Notes: generated by a model not told the origin, from the sequence alone. A stretch of 64,000 bases of DNA from Olivibacter sitiensis DSM 17696 (GCF_000427965.1 NZ_ATZA01000027.1:1-64000), one strand, 5' to 3'. Positions 25,534-34,376 are shown, counted from the first letter of the stretch. Numbers and translations: made by a program.

Positions 25534-28500
25534 TTAAAAAGTGTATCTCAAGCCCAACTGTACACTCCAAGTAGTACCAAACGTACTGGCATCTTGGAAA
25601 GGGGTAGTTGGCAGTATAGCTTCATTATCAACAATGATGGAATTCATCCTCAGAACAGGAACACCATCTGCACCTGTTGCTGAAGCCCTAGTTAGTAAGT
25701 TTTGCATATTATTAAAAACTTTCTGTATACCCCAGTCTCTATTAAGGAAGTTGCCAAAGTTCACAATATCGGCAGTAAACTGAACTTTATTTTTCTGACC
25801 ACCTACATTAGTAAACAAATCTTGTGTCCATCTTACATCAAAGCGATTGAGCCATGGGATCAAAAAAGCATTTCTTGGCAAATAATCTCCACGATATTTG
25901 TCTAATCCATTAGCTGCTACAAATTCATCAAAAGCCGCGCGCTGGTCTTCCACAGAAAAGCTATATGTTGTAGTCACATTGTTCACGGTTACATCCCGCG
26001 TATATGCTTGAAATGGGATATCCGAAGTGTTACGTGGCAGATAGATCAAATCGGCATTGATACCATCATTATTTATATCCGCTGAATAAGTATAGGAATA
26101 CCTTCCTTGATGTGATCCATTATAATAAACACCAATAGTTGTATTTTGGAACTTGTAGTTCAAATTTGCTACTATACGGTGTGGTACGGCATAATTTGAA
26201 TGATACAAGAATTGATCATTGGGACTATTGATGTTTGCACTACCAGACCAAGCCGAGTTTGCACTCGATCCCGCATTTGCAGTTACTTCTTTGGCTTCTG
26301 AATAGGTGTAGAAAACAGATCCAAAGAGGTTATTCCAATTTGAAACCGAAGCGCCGAAGGTGGCACTAAAAGCATGTCCTTTCACATCAGTATTAGTTAA
26401 GACTGTTGCATTATTAGCGCCCATTGCTGAATTAAAGGCAGCATCGCTAGCGGAAACATAAAATTCACGATTGTCCCCAAGGTCATCTGCCTGCCCACTG
26501 GAACCGTAATTCATTGTTAAGCTAGAACCTCCTCTATTTGCCCCGTATTGGAATGCGGCATTGATATCACGTGTGTACAAAAAGTCAGCAGTTAAGGTCA
26601 CTGGTGTCTGGGGTATTTTATAATCGGCACCCAAACTACTCCTCCATACCATTGGCATTTTAAAATTTTTGTCTACCAAAGCAAAAGAGCCAGGAGCTCC
26701 ACCGGAAGGTGAGGTAATAAACACATTTTCACCACCAGCAGGAGGATTATTTACATAGTAATATGGGTCTTGTGGTTGGAAAGTAATATTACCAATCCAA
26801 GGAGCGACTTGTGCATAGCTACCTGGTTCTATTGTATTTTGCAATACTCCTGCATTGGTTGGCATATTGGTCAACCATACAAATGGTACACGTCCTGAAA
26901 AAAAGCCGCTACCACCACGCACTATAAGCGATCTATCTCCAATGGCATCATAATTAAATCCGAAACGTGGCGATATAAGTACCCTTGATCGTGGCCATGA
27001 GCCAGAGCTGTATGTAGTAGGGTTACCATTTATATCCAATAACTGAATAGCATCTATAGCTTGATTAGGCGTCAATTTATTCAAGTAAAGCGGCAATTCG
27101 GCTCTTACACCCAGTGTTAACGATAATCGATCCGTTACGCTCATATGATCTTGCAAATAAACAGAGGCTAAACCAAAATTGATTCGAGCATATGTTTCTT
27201 GTCCCTCGTAAGGATAAGTCAATCCATACATAATTGGCGCGACTTCATTTGCGGTACCCGTAGTCAGAAAGTCTTCCACAGATGCGTATCGGTAGTATGA
27301 TGTCCCCATACGAGTATAGCTATTGCCAAATTTCTGTATCTCAAAAGCTGCACCTCCTGTGATGGCATGCTGCCCCAAGTTATATGTAAGATTATTGATA
27401 AAAGAATAGTTGTCATTAACTACATCATTGTTGTAAGAAAACAACTCAGTACCAAAGCTCATATAATTGTTGTTACCATCAGCACGACCTCCGTCCCATA
27501 TGTCCACAAAGGGAAACAATTGACTGCTTGGTGTAGTACGCTTGTCCTGAATACGTGTATAAGTAGCCAAAAATTGGTTAGACAACCTGGAATTAAAGTT
27601 ACTATTCAGCTCAGCACTTAAAGATCGTACTGTATTTTCAAATCCATAGTTACCATTTTGAAAAGTTATAGAGTTTTGACTCACACGATTGAAGGAACTA
27701 CGCGGATAAGGACCAGAATTTCCATTTGCCAATTGATCGGAAACTCCAATCACTTGGTTGTATCGTACAGATAATTTATGTCTTTCATTGACATTATAAT
27801 CCAGACGGGCCAAGAATTTGGTGCTATGCTGGGACGCTTCATCGGCATATCCCTCATACAGACCTGGATCGTATCCCCACTGATTGATCAAATGGCTGCG
27901 TACTGCTTCCAAATCGGCAACAGTGGTTCTTGCAATATTATTACTCGCGTCAGCAACACCATTTGTAGAAGCACGCCACAGATTTGCTCCCGATGCATTG
28001 GCGCCTGTTCCCTCTTCACGTTCCGCATTCACAAAAAAGAATAATTTATCTTTGATAATGGGTCCACCCAATCGAAAACCATAATTGCGTCTTGCCCCGT
28101 CCACGGGATCTAAAATAACATCTTTAATCTTTCGTCCGGTAAGGTAGTCGTTGGAAAAGAAACCATAAGCAGATCCATGGAATGTATTGGTACCACTACG
28201 CGTCACTGCATTAATACCTGCGCCTGTAAAACCACTTTGTGTAACGTCATAAGGCGCTATATTTATTTGAATTTCTTCAATTGCATCTAATGATATAGGT
28301 TGAGAGTTGCCCCCTGGAAGTGGACTGTCACTCAAGCCAAAACCATTATTAAAATTAGCACCGTCAATCTGTAGATTGTTATATCGTGCGTCACGACCAG
28401 CAAACGAATTGCCAGAGGCTTGCGGAGTAAGTCGCATGAACTCAGTAACGCTTCTGGTTATCTGAGGGAGGTTTTCCAATTGTCCAGTAGCAATATTAGT

Positions 28501-28896
28501 ACTTGCTCCTGTTCTATTAACGTTTACTCCACCAGAAATTGCTGTCACCACTACTTCGCCCAACTGTGTTCCAGAGCTTAAAGTAGCGTTGAGCACATAA
28601 GGCTGACCCAATTGCAGGAAAATGTTTTCATACTTTTCAGGATTGGTGCCCACATAGGATACCTCCACGCGGTAAGGACCTCCTACGCGCATATTAGCGA
28701 TGTTGAAACGGCCCGATTCGTTGGTGGACGTACCGTATACGGTACCTGTGGGAGTATGAATGGCCCGGACAGTGGCGCCAATGGACGGCTTACCGTCAGA
28801 CTCCAAAACCGTACCTGTCATACTACTTGTCGTTACCTGGGCATGTAGGGCTACCGCCATCAGTAACATCAAAAGAGAGAGTAAAATCTTCTTCAT
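25534..28896 (-). CDS. Oar-like TonB-dependent outer-membrane receptor
   Basis: 1120 residues. A signal peptide (cut near residue 19) is followed by a carboxypeptidase-regulatory-like beta domain (residues 25-110: SMTGTVLESDGKPSIGATV, GRFNIANMRVGGPY), then a plug (NLPQITRSVTEFMRL, YNNLQIDGANFNNGFGL, GINAVTRSGTNTFHG), and a long beta-barrel ending in the aromatic ...LGLRYTF. This order is typical of Oar-type receptors, which import or export ligands using TonB energy. Codon use seems more AT-rich than its neighbours. A REP-like element occurs on each side in inverted orientation. The ligand is unknown. Confidence 0.85.
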   Translation of the reverse strand: MKKILLSLLMLLMAVALHAQVTTSSMTGTVLESDGKPSIGATVRAIHTPTGTVYGTSTNESGRFNIANMRVGGPYRVEVSYVGTNPEKYENIFLQLGQPYVLNATLSSGTQLGEVVVTAISGGVNVNRTGASTNIATGQLENLPQITRSVTEFMRLTPQASGNSFAGRDARYNNLQIDGANFNNGFGLSDSPLPGGNSQPISLDAIEEIQINIAPYDVTQSGFTGAGINAVTRSGTNTFHGSAYGFFSNDYLTGRKIKDVILDPVDGARRNYGFRLGGPIIKDKLFFFVNAEREEGTGANASGANLWRASTNGVADASNNIARTTVADLEAVRSHLINQWGYDPGLYEGYADEASQHSTKFLARLDYNVNERHKLSVRYNQVIGVSDQLANGNSGPYPRSSFNRVSQNSITFQNGNYGFENTVRSLSAELNSNFNSRLSNQFLATYTRIQDKRTTPSSQLFPFVDIWDGGRADGNNNYMSFGTELFSYNNDVVNDNYSFINNLTYNLGQHAITGGAAFEIQKFGNSYTRMGTSYYRYASVEDFLTTGTANEVAPIMYGLTYPYEGQETYARINFGLASVYLQDHMSVTDRLSLTLGVRAELPLYLNKLTPNQAIDAIQLLDINGNPTTYSSGSWPRSRVLISPRFGFNYDAIGDRSLIVRGGSGFFSGRVPFVWLTNMPTNAGVLQNTIEPGSYAQVAPWIGNITFQPQDPYYYVNNPPAGGENVFITSPSGGAPGSFALVDKNFKMPMVWRSSLGADYKIPQTPVTLTADFLYTRDINAAFQYGANRGGSSLTMNYGSSGQADDLGDNREFYVSASDAAFNSAMGANNATVLTNTDVKGHAFSATFGASVSNWNNLFGSVFYTYSEAKEVTANAGSSANSAWSGSANINSPNDQFLYHSNYAVPHRIVANLNYKFQNTTIGVYYNGSHQGRYSYTYSADINNDGINADLIYLPRNTSDIPFQAYTRDVTVNNVTTTYSFSVEDQRAAFDEFVAANGLDKYRGDYLPRNAFLIPWLNRFDVRWTQDLFTNVGGQKNKVQFTADIVNFGNFLNRDWGIQKVFNNMQNLLTRASATGADGVPVLRMNSIIVDNEAILPTTPFQDASTFGTTWSVQLGLRYTF

Positions 28897-28936
28897 TTGT
28901 GTGGTTTTAAATAAATATTTAATTGCTTTGATGGGA

Positions 28937-28944
28937 CAAAGGTA
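28937..28944 (-). promoter_or_regulatory. Candidate -7 element for the Oar-like receptor
   Basis: TACCTTTG on the minus strand fits TAnnTTTG and lies 41 nt before the start codon. No good TTTG is found 19-20 nt upstream of it. Confidence 0.4.
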
Positions 28945-29456
28945 GCTAGCGAAATCGAATTTACCGATAAGCCTATGTTAAGAAATCGTTAACTGATTTT
29001 CGTAAACAAATCTTGTAAATCCCAGTAAAATGACATATAGCGACTATATATATTAATATAACAACAAAAAATTAACCAAAAAATGAGGTAAATAACGATT
29101 GATTAATCTTCATGCGACAGATTTGCCTGCAAAAAACACAAGAATGTGGAAAATTTTTTGGTAATGTTGATATTTTTAGGTCTTTTGCATGAACAAAAAA
29201 CATAAAAGTGGTTCATTTACCGACACATCCTTAAGCAAAATTCTTTCTTTTTTTCTATGATGTTTTATATGAGTAGACTATCTTGTGTACACAAATAGGC
29301 AGCTATATTGGCGGTTGTGCGAAAGCAAGGTCGTGCAAATAACGATCGTATCTTTTTTTTGCCAAGCGAATGGAAAGTACCGTTGCCCACACCCCCCGTC
29401 ATAGAATCCTTTTTTAAGTGAATATAATGAGGGGCACAAATTTTTCTTTTTTTAAA
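28945..29456. other. AT-rich gap without a gene
   Basis: No coding frame. It contains a perfect 12-nt palindrome TTGTGTACACAA (29283-29294), which could be an operator. Confidence 0.4.
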
Positions 29457-29504
29457 AACCTTACCAATGTTGTGCGTAAGGCCAAAGCGCAGGTAAAGTT
29501 TTCT
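29457..29504. repeat. REP-like element, copy B
   Basis: The segment holds GTTGTGC, CCAAAGCGCA and GGTAAAGTT in the order seen in the reverse complement of copy A (25144-25203), with about ten bases deleted. It lies directly before the heptamer array and the YjbR gene. Confidence 0.6.
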
Positions 29505-29508
29505 GATT

Positions 29509-29536
29509 TTTTTACTTTTTAATTTTTACTTTTCAC
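29509..29536. repeat. Heptamer array, TTTTTAC-type x4
   Basis: TTTTTAC, TTTTTAA, TTTTTAC, TTTTCAC, ending one base before the start codon at 29538. Confidence 0.65.
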
Positions 29537-29537
29537 C

Positions 29538-29900
29538 ATGAACATCGAAACATTGCGCGAATACTGCCTAGGCAAAAAAGCCGTTGATGAAGGATTTCCT
29601 TTTGGCGAGGATACCTTAGTCTTCAAAGTGGCAGGAAAAGTCTTCTTGCTTGTCGGTCTGGACGAACACCCCCTGTATTTCAACGTGAAATGTGATCCCG
29701 AACGAGCAATCTCCTTAAGGGAATTGCATCCACACAGCGTGAAACCAGCCTATCACATGAACAAAAAACACTGGAATAGTGTCTATATCATAGGTGAACT
29801 TAATGACGACACCTTACGTGAACTCATAGATCACAGCTATGAACTGGTAGTCGCTGGTTTGCCCAAGAAGGAAAAAGAAAGATTAAAGCTGAAAGACTAA
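29538..29900 (+). CDS. MmcQ/YjbR-family protein
   Basis: 120 residues. The start MNIETLREYCLGKKAVDEGFPF and the middle KVFLLVGLDEHP, then KMNKKHW-like YHMNKKHWNSVYI, match the YjbR/MmcQ DNA-binding-like fold (CyaY-like), whose role is not settled. The stop codon lies inside an AAAGNNN heptamer array (29878-29912), so the last codons for RLKLKD are themselves part of the array. The start codon is preceded by another array. It precedes a Rieske gene by 91 nt. Confidence 0.82.
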   Translation: MNIETLREYCLGKKAVDEGFPFGEDTLVFKVAGKVFLLVGLDEHPLYFNVKCDPERAISLRELHPHSVKPAYHMNKKHWNSVYIIGELNDDTLRELIDHSYELVVAGLPKKEKERLKLKD

Positions 29901-29912
29901 AGACTAAAGCTT
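29878..29912. repeat. Heptamer array, AAAGNNN x5, spanning a stop codon
   Basis: AAAGATT, AAAGCTG, AAAGACT, AAAGACT, AAAGCTT. It covers the end of the YjbR gene. Related arrays precede hemJ and hemL on the other strand. Confidence 0.75.
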
Positions 29913-29934
29913 ACCGGCAAGCTGGGAAGCCTGT

Positions 29935-29986
29935 CTTGATACTTATGTCTTGATACTTGATACTCAAAACGCACAACTGACAACTA
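29935..29986. repeat. Heptamer arrays CTTGATA x5 and ACAACTR x2 with GTCTTGATACTT box
   Basis: CTTGATA, CTTATGT, CTTGATA, CTTGATA, CTCAAAA (29935-29969), then ACAACTG and ACAACTA (29973-29986). The box GTCTTGATACTT spans 29934-29945. The Rieske ATG is at 29992. Confidence 0.75.
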
Positions 29987-29991
29987 AAAAC

Positions 29992-30321
29992 ATGTGGCAC
30001 AAAATCCCTTGGGAGTACATCCCTGAAAACGGAAATATCAAGAAAGCCAGGATAGCCGGTAAAATCATCTGCCTCATCAAGCAAGAGGACAAACTGTATG
30101 CCACCGCTGTCAAATGTCCGCACGCAGGTGCCGACCTGACACAGGGATGGTGCGATAGCAGGTACCTCATTTGCCCCTACCATCGCCACGCCTTTGACCT
30201 ACAGACAGGCAGGGGATTGCCCCATCAAGGCAACTACATCAACATATATCCAATAGAAAGCAGGAAAAATGGTTATTATATAGCCATAAAACCCAGCCTC
30301 TGGAAACGACTCTTTCCCTAA
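29992..30321 (+). CDS. Rieske [2Fe-2S] ferredoxin-like protein
   Basis: 109 residues, a free-standing Rieske domain. The two cluster-binding motifs are complete: C42-P-H44 and C61-P-Y-H64. The rest (AGKIICLIKQEDKLYATAV before the first motif, DLQTGRGLP after the second) follows the small NirD-like or ferredoxin subunits that pass electrons to oxygenases or reductases. No oxygenase or reductase partner is adjacent. The start at 29992 begins MWHKIPWEYIP; upstream in-frame codons lie in the heptamer array and are not believable. Confidence 0.88.
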   Translation: MWHKIPWEYIPENGNIKKARIAGKIICLIKQEDKLYATAVKCPHAGADLTQGWCDSRYLICPYHRHAFDLQTGRGLPHQGNYINIYPIESRKNGYYIAIKPSLWKRLFP

Positions 30322-30440
30322 CAATTTTATTACTTAGCAAATTTATCACCCACCGTCGATTAACGTTGACGATGAGTTGATTATCTTTACGGCAATACTA
30401 ACAAAGGGTGCTCGACAAAAATCCCGTTTGAACAAAAAAG

Positions 30441-30482
30441 CAGATTGCTTCTTCTCCGCCAAAAGCGGATCATCGCAATGAC
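30441..30482. repeat. Interspersed GATTGC...GCAATGAC palindrome
   Basis: ATTGC and GCAAT arms surround TCCGC-5-GCGGA. The ends CAGATTGC and GCAATGAC are those of a dispersed palindromic element found between genes in many bacteria. A second half-site, CAGATCGCAATGGCGG, follows near 30505. Confidence 0.6.
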
Positions 30483-30551
30483 ACTTTTTTGTTCGTAAAT
30501 CGGCAGATCGCAATGGCGGCAAACCGTAAGAAGGAAATCTGTCGTACACCC

Positions 30552-30593
30552 ACTCACAACTGACAACTGACAACTCATAACTGATAACTCATA
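30552..30593. repeat. Heptamer array, ACTSAYA x6
   Basis: ACTCACA, ACTGACA, ACTGACA, ACTCATA, ACTGATA, ACTCATA, ending nine bases before the DUF2723 start codon. This is the most regular array in the window. Confidence 0.85.
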
Positions 30594-30602
30594 TACACCA
30601 TT

Positions 30603-33600
30603 ATGATGACATATACAAAAACAAATAACCTCATAGGATGGACTGTATTTCTCCTGGCCTTTATCGTCTATTGGCTTACCAAAGAGCCCACTGTCAGTTA
30701 CTGGGACTGTGGCGAGTTTATTGCTGCTGCCTATAAATTGCAGGTCGTACATCAACCCGGTGCCCCCCTATTCCTCCTATTGCAGAACATATTTGGCAAC
30801 TTGGCCCTAGACAACAGTGCACATATCGCCCTATGGATGAACGCGGGTTCGGCATTGGCCAGCGCGCTCACCATCCTGTTTCTTTTCTGGACCATCACGG
30901 CTCTGTCCAAGAGAATACTTGCTAATCAAACAGACCATACGGACGAGGCCACATCCCATATCAAGATTTTTTCCGCCGGTATCATTGGCGCTTTGGCATT
31001 TACTTTTTCGGATAGCTTTTGGTTCTCCGCCGTGGAATCGGAAGTATATGCCCTGAGTTCCCTGTTCACGGCGCTGATCTTCTGGCTGGCACTCAAGTGG
31101 GATGCCAAGGCTGACGAACCCCGCTCCTCCAAGTGGCTGCTGCTCATCGCCTATATGATGGGCTTGTCCATTGGTGTTCACCTGCTCAACTTGCTGACCA
31201 TACCGGTGATAGGCTTATTGGTCTATTTCAGAATGACGGAAAAGACAACCAAAAAAGGCATTGCATCAACGCTCTTATGGAGTGTGGCCATTTTGGCTTT
31301 CATACTGTGGGGCGTCATACAGTACCTCTTGAAAGCTGCCGCCCAAGCAGAGCTGCTTTTTGTAAACGGTATGGGCTTACCTTTTGGCTCGGGCATAGTA
31401 GCTTTTGCGCTTGCCCTGCTCCTTGCCTTGGCCTTGGGCATAGGTTATACACAGCGGAAAGGCAATGCGCTCTCAAATGCCGGCCTACTGGGCTTCGTTT
31501 TCGTTATATTTGGATACGGTTCCTTTGCCATGGTGGCCATCAGGGGAGCCTCCAACCCCTCGCTCAACAACAACGCACCCGACAATATTTTCAACTTCAT
31601 AGAATACGTGACGCGCGACCAGTACCCTTCAGCACCTTTGATCACGGGCCCCTTCTACGACTCTCGCCCCACCAACATAGCCGAGGGAGCGGCCATCTAC
31701 CGGAAAGATGCCGACAAGTATACCTTGGTAAAGCATAAGTCCGATTACGTCTATGATAGAACTACGCTATTCCCCCGTATCCACGACCAGAAACGGGCAG
31801 ATTTCTACCGCTCTTGGCTCCAGATAGGCGATGGCCAGAAGCCCACATTCGTGGACAACATTCGCTTTTTCATCAGCTATCAGGCCAATGTAATGTACTG
31901 GCGCTATTTCCTGTGGAATTTTGTAGGCAGGCAGAATGACGAAGAAGGCCACTTTGGCAATTATACCGATGGCAATTGGATAAGCGGCATCAAAGCATTG
32001 GACAATGCCCGCCTAGGTGGTCAATATAGCCTGTCACAGCAGATGGAGAACGACCCCACGCGCAACACCTATTTCTTCCTACCACTATTACTAGGCATCG
32101 TAGGACTAATATGGCACTACCGCAAGGACAAAAAAACACTTTCTGTCACCGCCCTATTCTTTTTCTTCACAGGGCTAGCTATTGTACTTTACCTCAACGA
32201 TAGCCCCATACAACCGCGTGAGCGCGACTACGTCTACGTTGGTTCGTTCTATGTATTTGCCATCTGGATAGGCATGGGTACCATAGCCCTGCAAGAACTG
32301 CTATCCAAAAGAGTGGCACGGCGCTATGCCGTCCTTGCTACCTCCGGCCTGCTATTGGCAGTTCCCGCCATCATGGCCATACAGGGATGGGACGACCACG
32401 ACCGCTCGGAAAAGTATACGGCCCGGGACCTCAATGCGCACAACTACCTCGCATCCTGCGAACCCAACGCCATCCTGTTTACCATGGGCGACAACGATAC
32501 CTATCCACTGTGGTACGCACAAGAAGTGGAGAAATTCCGTACGGACGTCCGTATCGTCAATATCGGTTTGCTAGGAGCAGATTGGTATGCCAGACAGATG
32601 AAAAAGAAAATCAACAATGCCGAAGCGCTGCCCATCAGCATGAAGGAAGAGCAGTTTACCAAGGGCGTGCGGGATTACCTGGATCACTATGACTATGGCA
32701 TAGCAGGGCACATAGAAATCGAAAAATTACTGGATGTGATGTTATCGAACAATCCCAACGACAAGCTGGAGACCCGATCCGGCCAATTGGTCAACTTCTT
32801 GCCTACCAAGAAGATGAAATATACCATCAATAAGGAGGAGGTGATCGAGAACAAGATAGTTCCCCAAAACTGGCAACACTTGTTGGCCGACACCATGGAG
32901 TGGGAATTTAACGGAGACTACATCACGCGTGCGCATATAGTCCTCTTGGATATTTTGGCACATAACCAGTGGAAAAGACCTATCTATTTCTCCAAGGTTG
33001 TGCCACCCGATGAATCCATGGGACTGGACAAATACCTGGTAAACGAAGGATTGGTATCCAAACTGATGCCCATCAAGGCATCAACGGAAACAGATACGCC
33101 TTCCAACACGGAAGCGATATATAGCAACCTGATGGAGAAATTTGAATATGGAAACCTGAAGGAGCAAAAGTACCTCGATCCACTGAGCCGAAACATGGTG
33201 GCTCAGCTATCCATTGAAATGGGACAGCTCTCGCAGGATCTACTGCAACAGCAGGATAGGGAAAGAGCAAAAAGCATAGCCAACAAGGCAGTGGAAGTGA
33301 TGCCTCAAAACATATATTCGCTGAACCATGCCGTTGGCATGTATTTCACCACAGACACTCTGTATGAAGTGAACGAAACGTCTAAGGCGCAACAACTGCT
33401 GGAAAAGAATACCGAGTATGTATATAGCCAGCTCAACTATTGGATAGACATCGCAGCGACCAAACCCGACTACAATGCCTACGAAATAAGGCGAGGTATG
33501 GGGCTACTGAACGCTTTGCTGGAAACTGCCAGCAAGCATAAGGATAGCAAAATGAAAGCGCTTGTGGAACAACGGTATAAGGAACTGGAAAATAAGCTGG

Positions 33601-33611
33601 GAAGGGTCTAA
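30603..33611 (+). CDS. DUF2723 / GT117-type membrane glycosyltransferase
   Basis: 1002 residues. The N-terminal half (to about residue 560) is hydrophobic with roughly a dozen membrane segments, and begins with the DUF2723 signature PTVSYWDCGEFIAAAYKLQ and HQPGAPLF. The catalytic Asp-Glu of PMT/GT-C enzymes would correspond to this WDCGEF loop. The C-terminal half is a soluble region, with FTMGDNDTYPLWYAQE and a helical end. Bacteroidota proteins of this kind are placed in GT117 and linked to protein O-glycosylation; the exact acceptor is not known here. It stands alone between heptamer arrays and hemJ. Confidence 0.85.
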   Translation: MMTYTKTNNLIGWTVFLLAFIVYWLTKEPTVSYWDCGEFIAAAYKLQVVHQPGAPLFLLLQNIFGNLALDNSAHIALWMNAGSALASALTILFLFWTITALSKRILANQTDHTDEATSHIKIFSAGIIGALAFTFSDSFWFSAVESEVYALSSLFTALIFWLALKWDAKADEPRSSKWLLLIAYMMGLSIGVHLLNLLTIPVIGLLVYFRMTEKTTKKGIASTLLWSVAILAFILWGVIQYLLKAAAQAELLFVNGMGLPFGSGIVAFALALLLALALGIGYTQRKGNALSNAGLLGFVFVIFGYGSFAMVAIRGASNPSLNNNAPDNIFNFIEYVTRDQYPSAPLITGPFYDSRPTNIAEGAAIYRKDADKYTLVKHKSDYVYDRTTLFPRIHDQKRADFYRSWLQIGDGQKPTFVDNIRFFISYQANVMYWRYFLWNFVGRQNDEEGHFGNYTDGNWISGIKALDNARLGGQYSLSQQMENDPTRNTYFFLPLLLGIVGLIWHYRKDKKTLSVTALFFFFTGLAIVLYLNDSPIQPRERDYVYVGSFYVFAIWIGMGTIALQELLSKRVARRYAVLATSGLLLAVPAIMAIQGWDDHDRSEKYTARDLNAHNYLASCEPNAILFTMGDNDTYPLWYAQEVEKFRTDVRIVNIGLLGADWYARQMKKKINNAEALPISMKEEQFTKGVRDYLDHYDYGIAGHIEIEKLLDVMLSNNPNDKLETRSGQLVNFLPTKKMKYTINKEEVIENKIVPQNWQHLLADTMEWEFNGDYITRAHIVLLDILAHNQWKRPIYFSKVVPPDESMGLDKYLVNEGLVSKLMPIKASTETDTPSNTEAIYSNLMEKFEYGNLKEQKYLDPLSRNMVAQLSIEMGQLSQDLLQQQDRERAKSIANKAVEVMPQNIYSLNHAVGMYFTTDTLYEVNETSKAQQLLEKNTEYVYSQLNYWIDIAATKPDYNAYEIRRGMGLLNALLETASKHKDSKMKALVEQRYKELENKLGRV

Positions 33612-33630
33612 GAAAATGAAAAATGGAAAA

Positions 33631-33707
33631 AACTGTTCGAGATGTTAGCTAGGCTCAATGCCGTCCTGAGCCTGAAGATGGATTGAAGTGTAAGACTACG
33701 AACAGTT
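33631..33707. repeat. Nested inverted repeat between convergent genes
   Basis: AACTGTTCG (33631-33639) is complementary to CGAACAGTT (33699-33707), and AGGCTCA (33651-33657) to TGAGCCT (33667-33673). It resembles dispersed hairpin repeats of Bacteroidota. Confidence 0.55.
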
Positions 33708-33722
33708 AAATGGCAGATCTAT

Positions 33723-33750
33723 TTTTTACTTTTAAATTTTTACTTTCCTT
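33723..33750. repeat. Heptamer array, TTTTTAC-type x3-4, spanning the hemJ stop
   Basis: TTTTTAC, TTTTAAA, TTTTTAC, TTTCCTT on the plus strand. The hemJ stop codon is at 33742-33740, so the array runs into its last codons. Same unit as at 29509. Confidence 0.6.
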
Positions 33751-34276
33751 CCCGATACCTCTTGTAGATCTTCACGGCTACCATGATCATCATAGAAAAG
33801 AAAACGAGCCCGATTAGGCCATAAATCCAGTTGACGGCACTCTTCAGTACCACGGTAAAGACAATGGCAAAGAGCAAGATGGTGGCCACTTCGTTCCAGA
33901 TACGTAACTGTATGGACGACCACTTGCTCTTTTCTTCCCTTAATCGGAATAGGATGCGTTGGCAGATGAAATGATAAACAAGCATACCCAACACGAATAC
34001 CAGCTTCACCTGCATCCATGCGCTGCTCAATAGACCTGGTACCAGATGAAGCATAAGCAAACCCGCCCCTACCGTAAAATACATGGATGGCGTGGTGATG
34101 ATCCACCAAAGCTTGCTCTCCATCATCACAAATTGCTTGTGAAGAATGGCATATTCCTCTGGTGATTTCTTTCGTGCCTCCGTATGGTAAATGAATAAGC
34201 GCACAATATAGAATATACCCGACATCCAACAGACGACAAAGATAATGTGGATAGCCTTGGCGTATAAATATATCAT
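33740..34276 (-). CDS. hemJ: Protoporphyrinogen IX oxidase HemJ (CopD-like)
   Basis: Oxidises protoporphyrinogen IX to protoporphyrin IX in the inner membrane. 178 residues with about four helices (the first MIYLYAKAIHIIFVVCW). His10, the conserved heme-ligand residue of HemJ, is present in AKAIH, and TPSMYFTVGAGLLML matches the second conserved helix. It lies downstream of hemE in the heme supercluster. A CopD copper protein is the alternative, but the neighbours favour HemJ. Its start codon directly abuts a heptamer array. Confidence 0.88.
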   Translation of the reverse strand: MIYLYAKAIHIIFVVCWMSGIFYIVRLFIYHTEARKKSPEEYAILHKQFVMMESKLWWIITTPSMYFTVGAGLLMLHLVPGLLSSAWMQVKLVFVLGMLVYHFICQRILFRLREEKSKWSSIQLRIWNEVATILLFAIVFTVVLKSAVNWIYGLIGLVFFSMMIMVAVKIYKRYREGK

Positions 34277-34359
34277 AGTTGTGTGTTGTGAGTTATATTA
34301 AGTATCAAGACAGACTTTCCGGCTTGCTAGACTGCTTTAGTCTTTCAGCCTTACACCTT
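34277..34359. repeat. Leader cassette of hemJ: two heptamer arrays and the GTCTTGATACTT box
   Basis: Plus-strand heptads AGTTGTG, TGTTGTG, AGTTATA (34277-34297) touch the hemJ ATG. The box is at 34300-34311 (minus strand GTCTTGATACTT). Heptads CTGCTTT, AGTCTTT, CAGCCTT, ACACCTT occupy 34332-34359, almost reaching the hemE stop at 34377. Confidence 0.75.
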
Positions 34360-34376
34360 CCTTCCTATACCTACTT

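Noticed and set aside
29878-30593. CRISPR array
   Set aside because: Units are 7 nt and contiguous; there are no spacers of uniform length and no cas genes.
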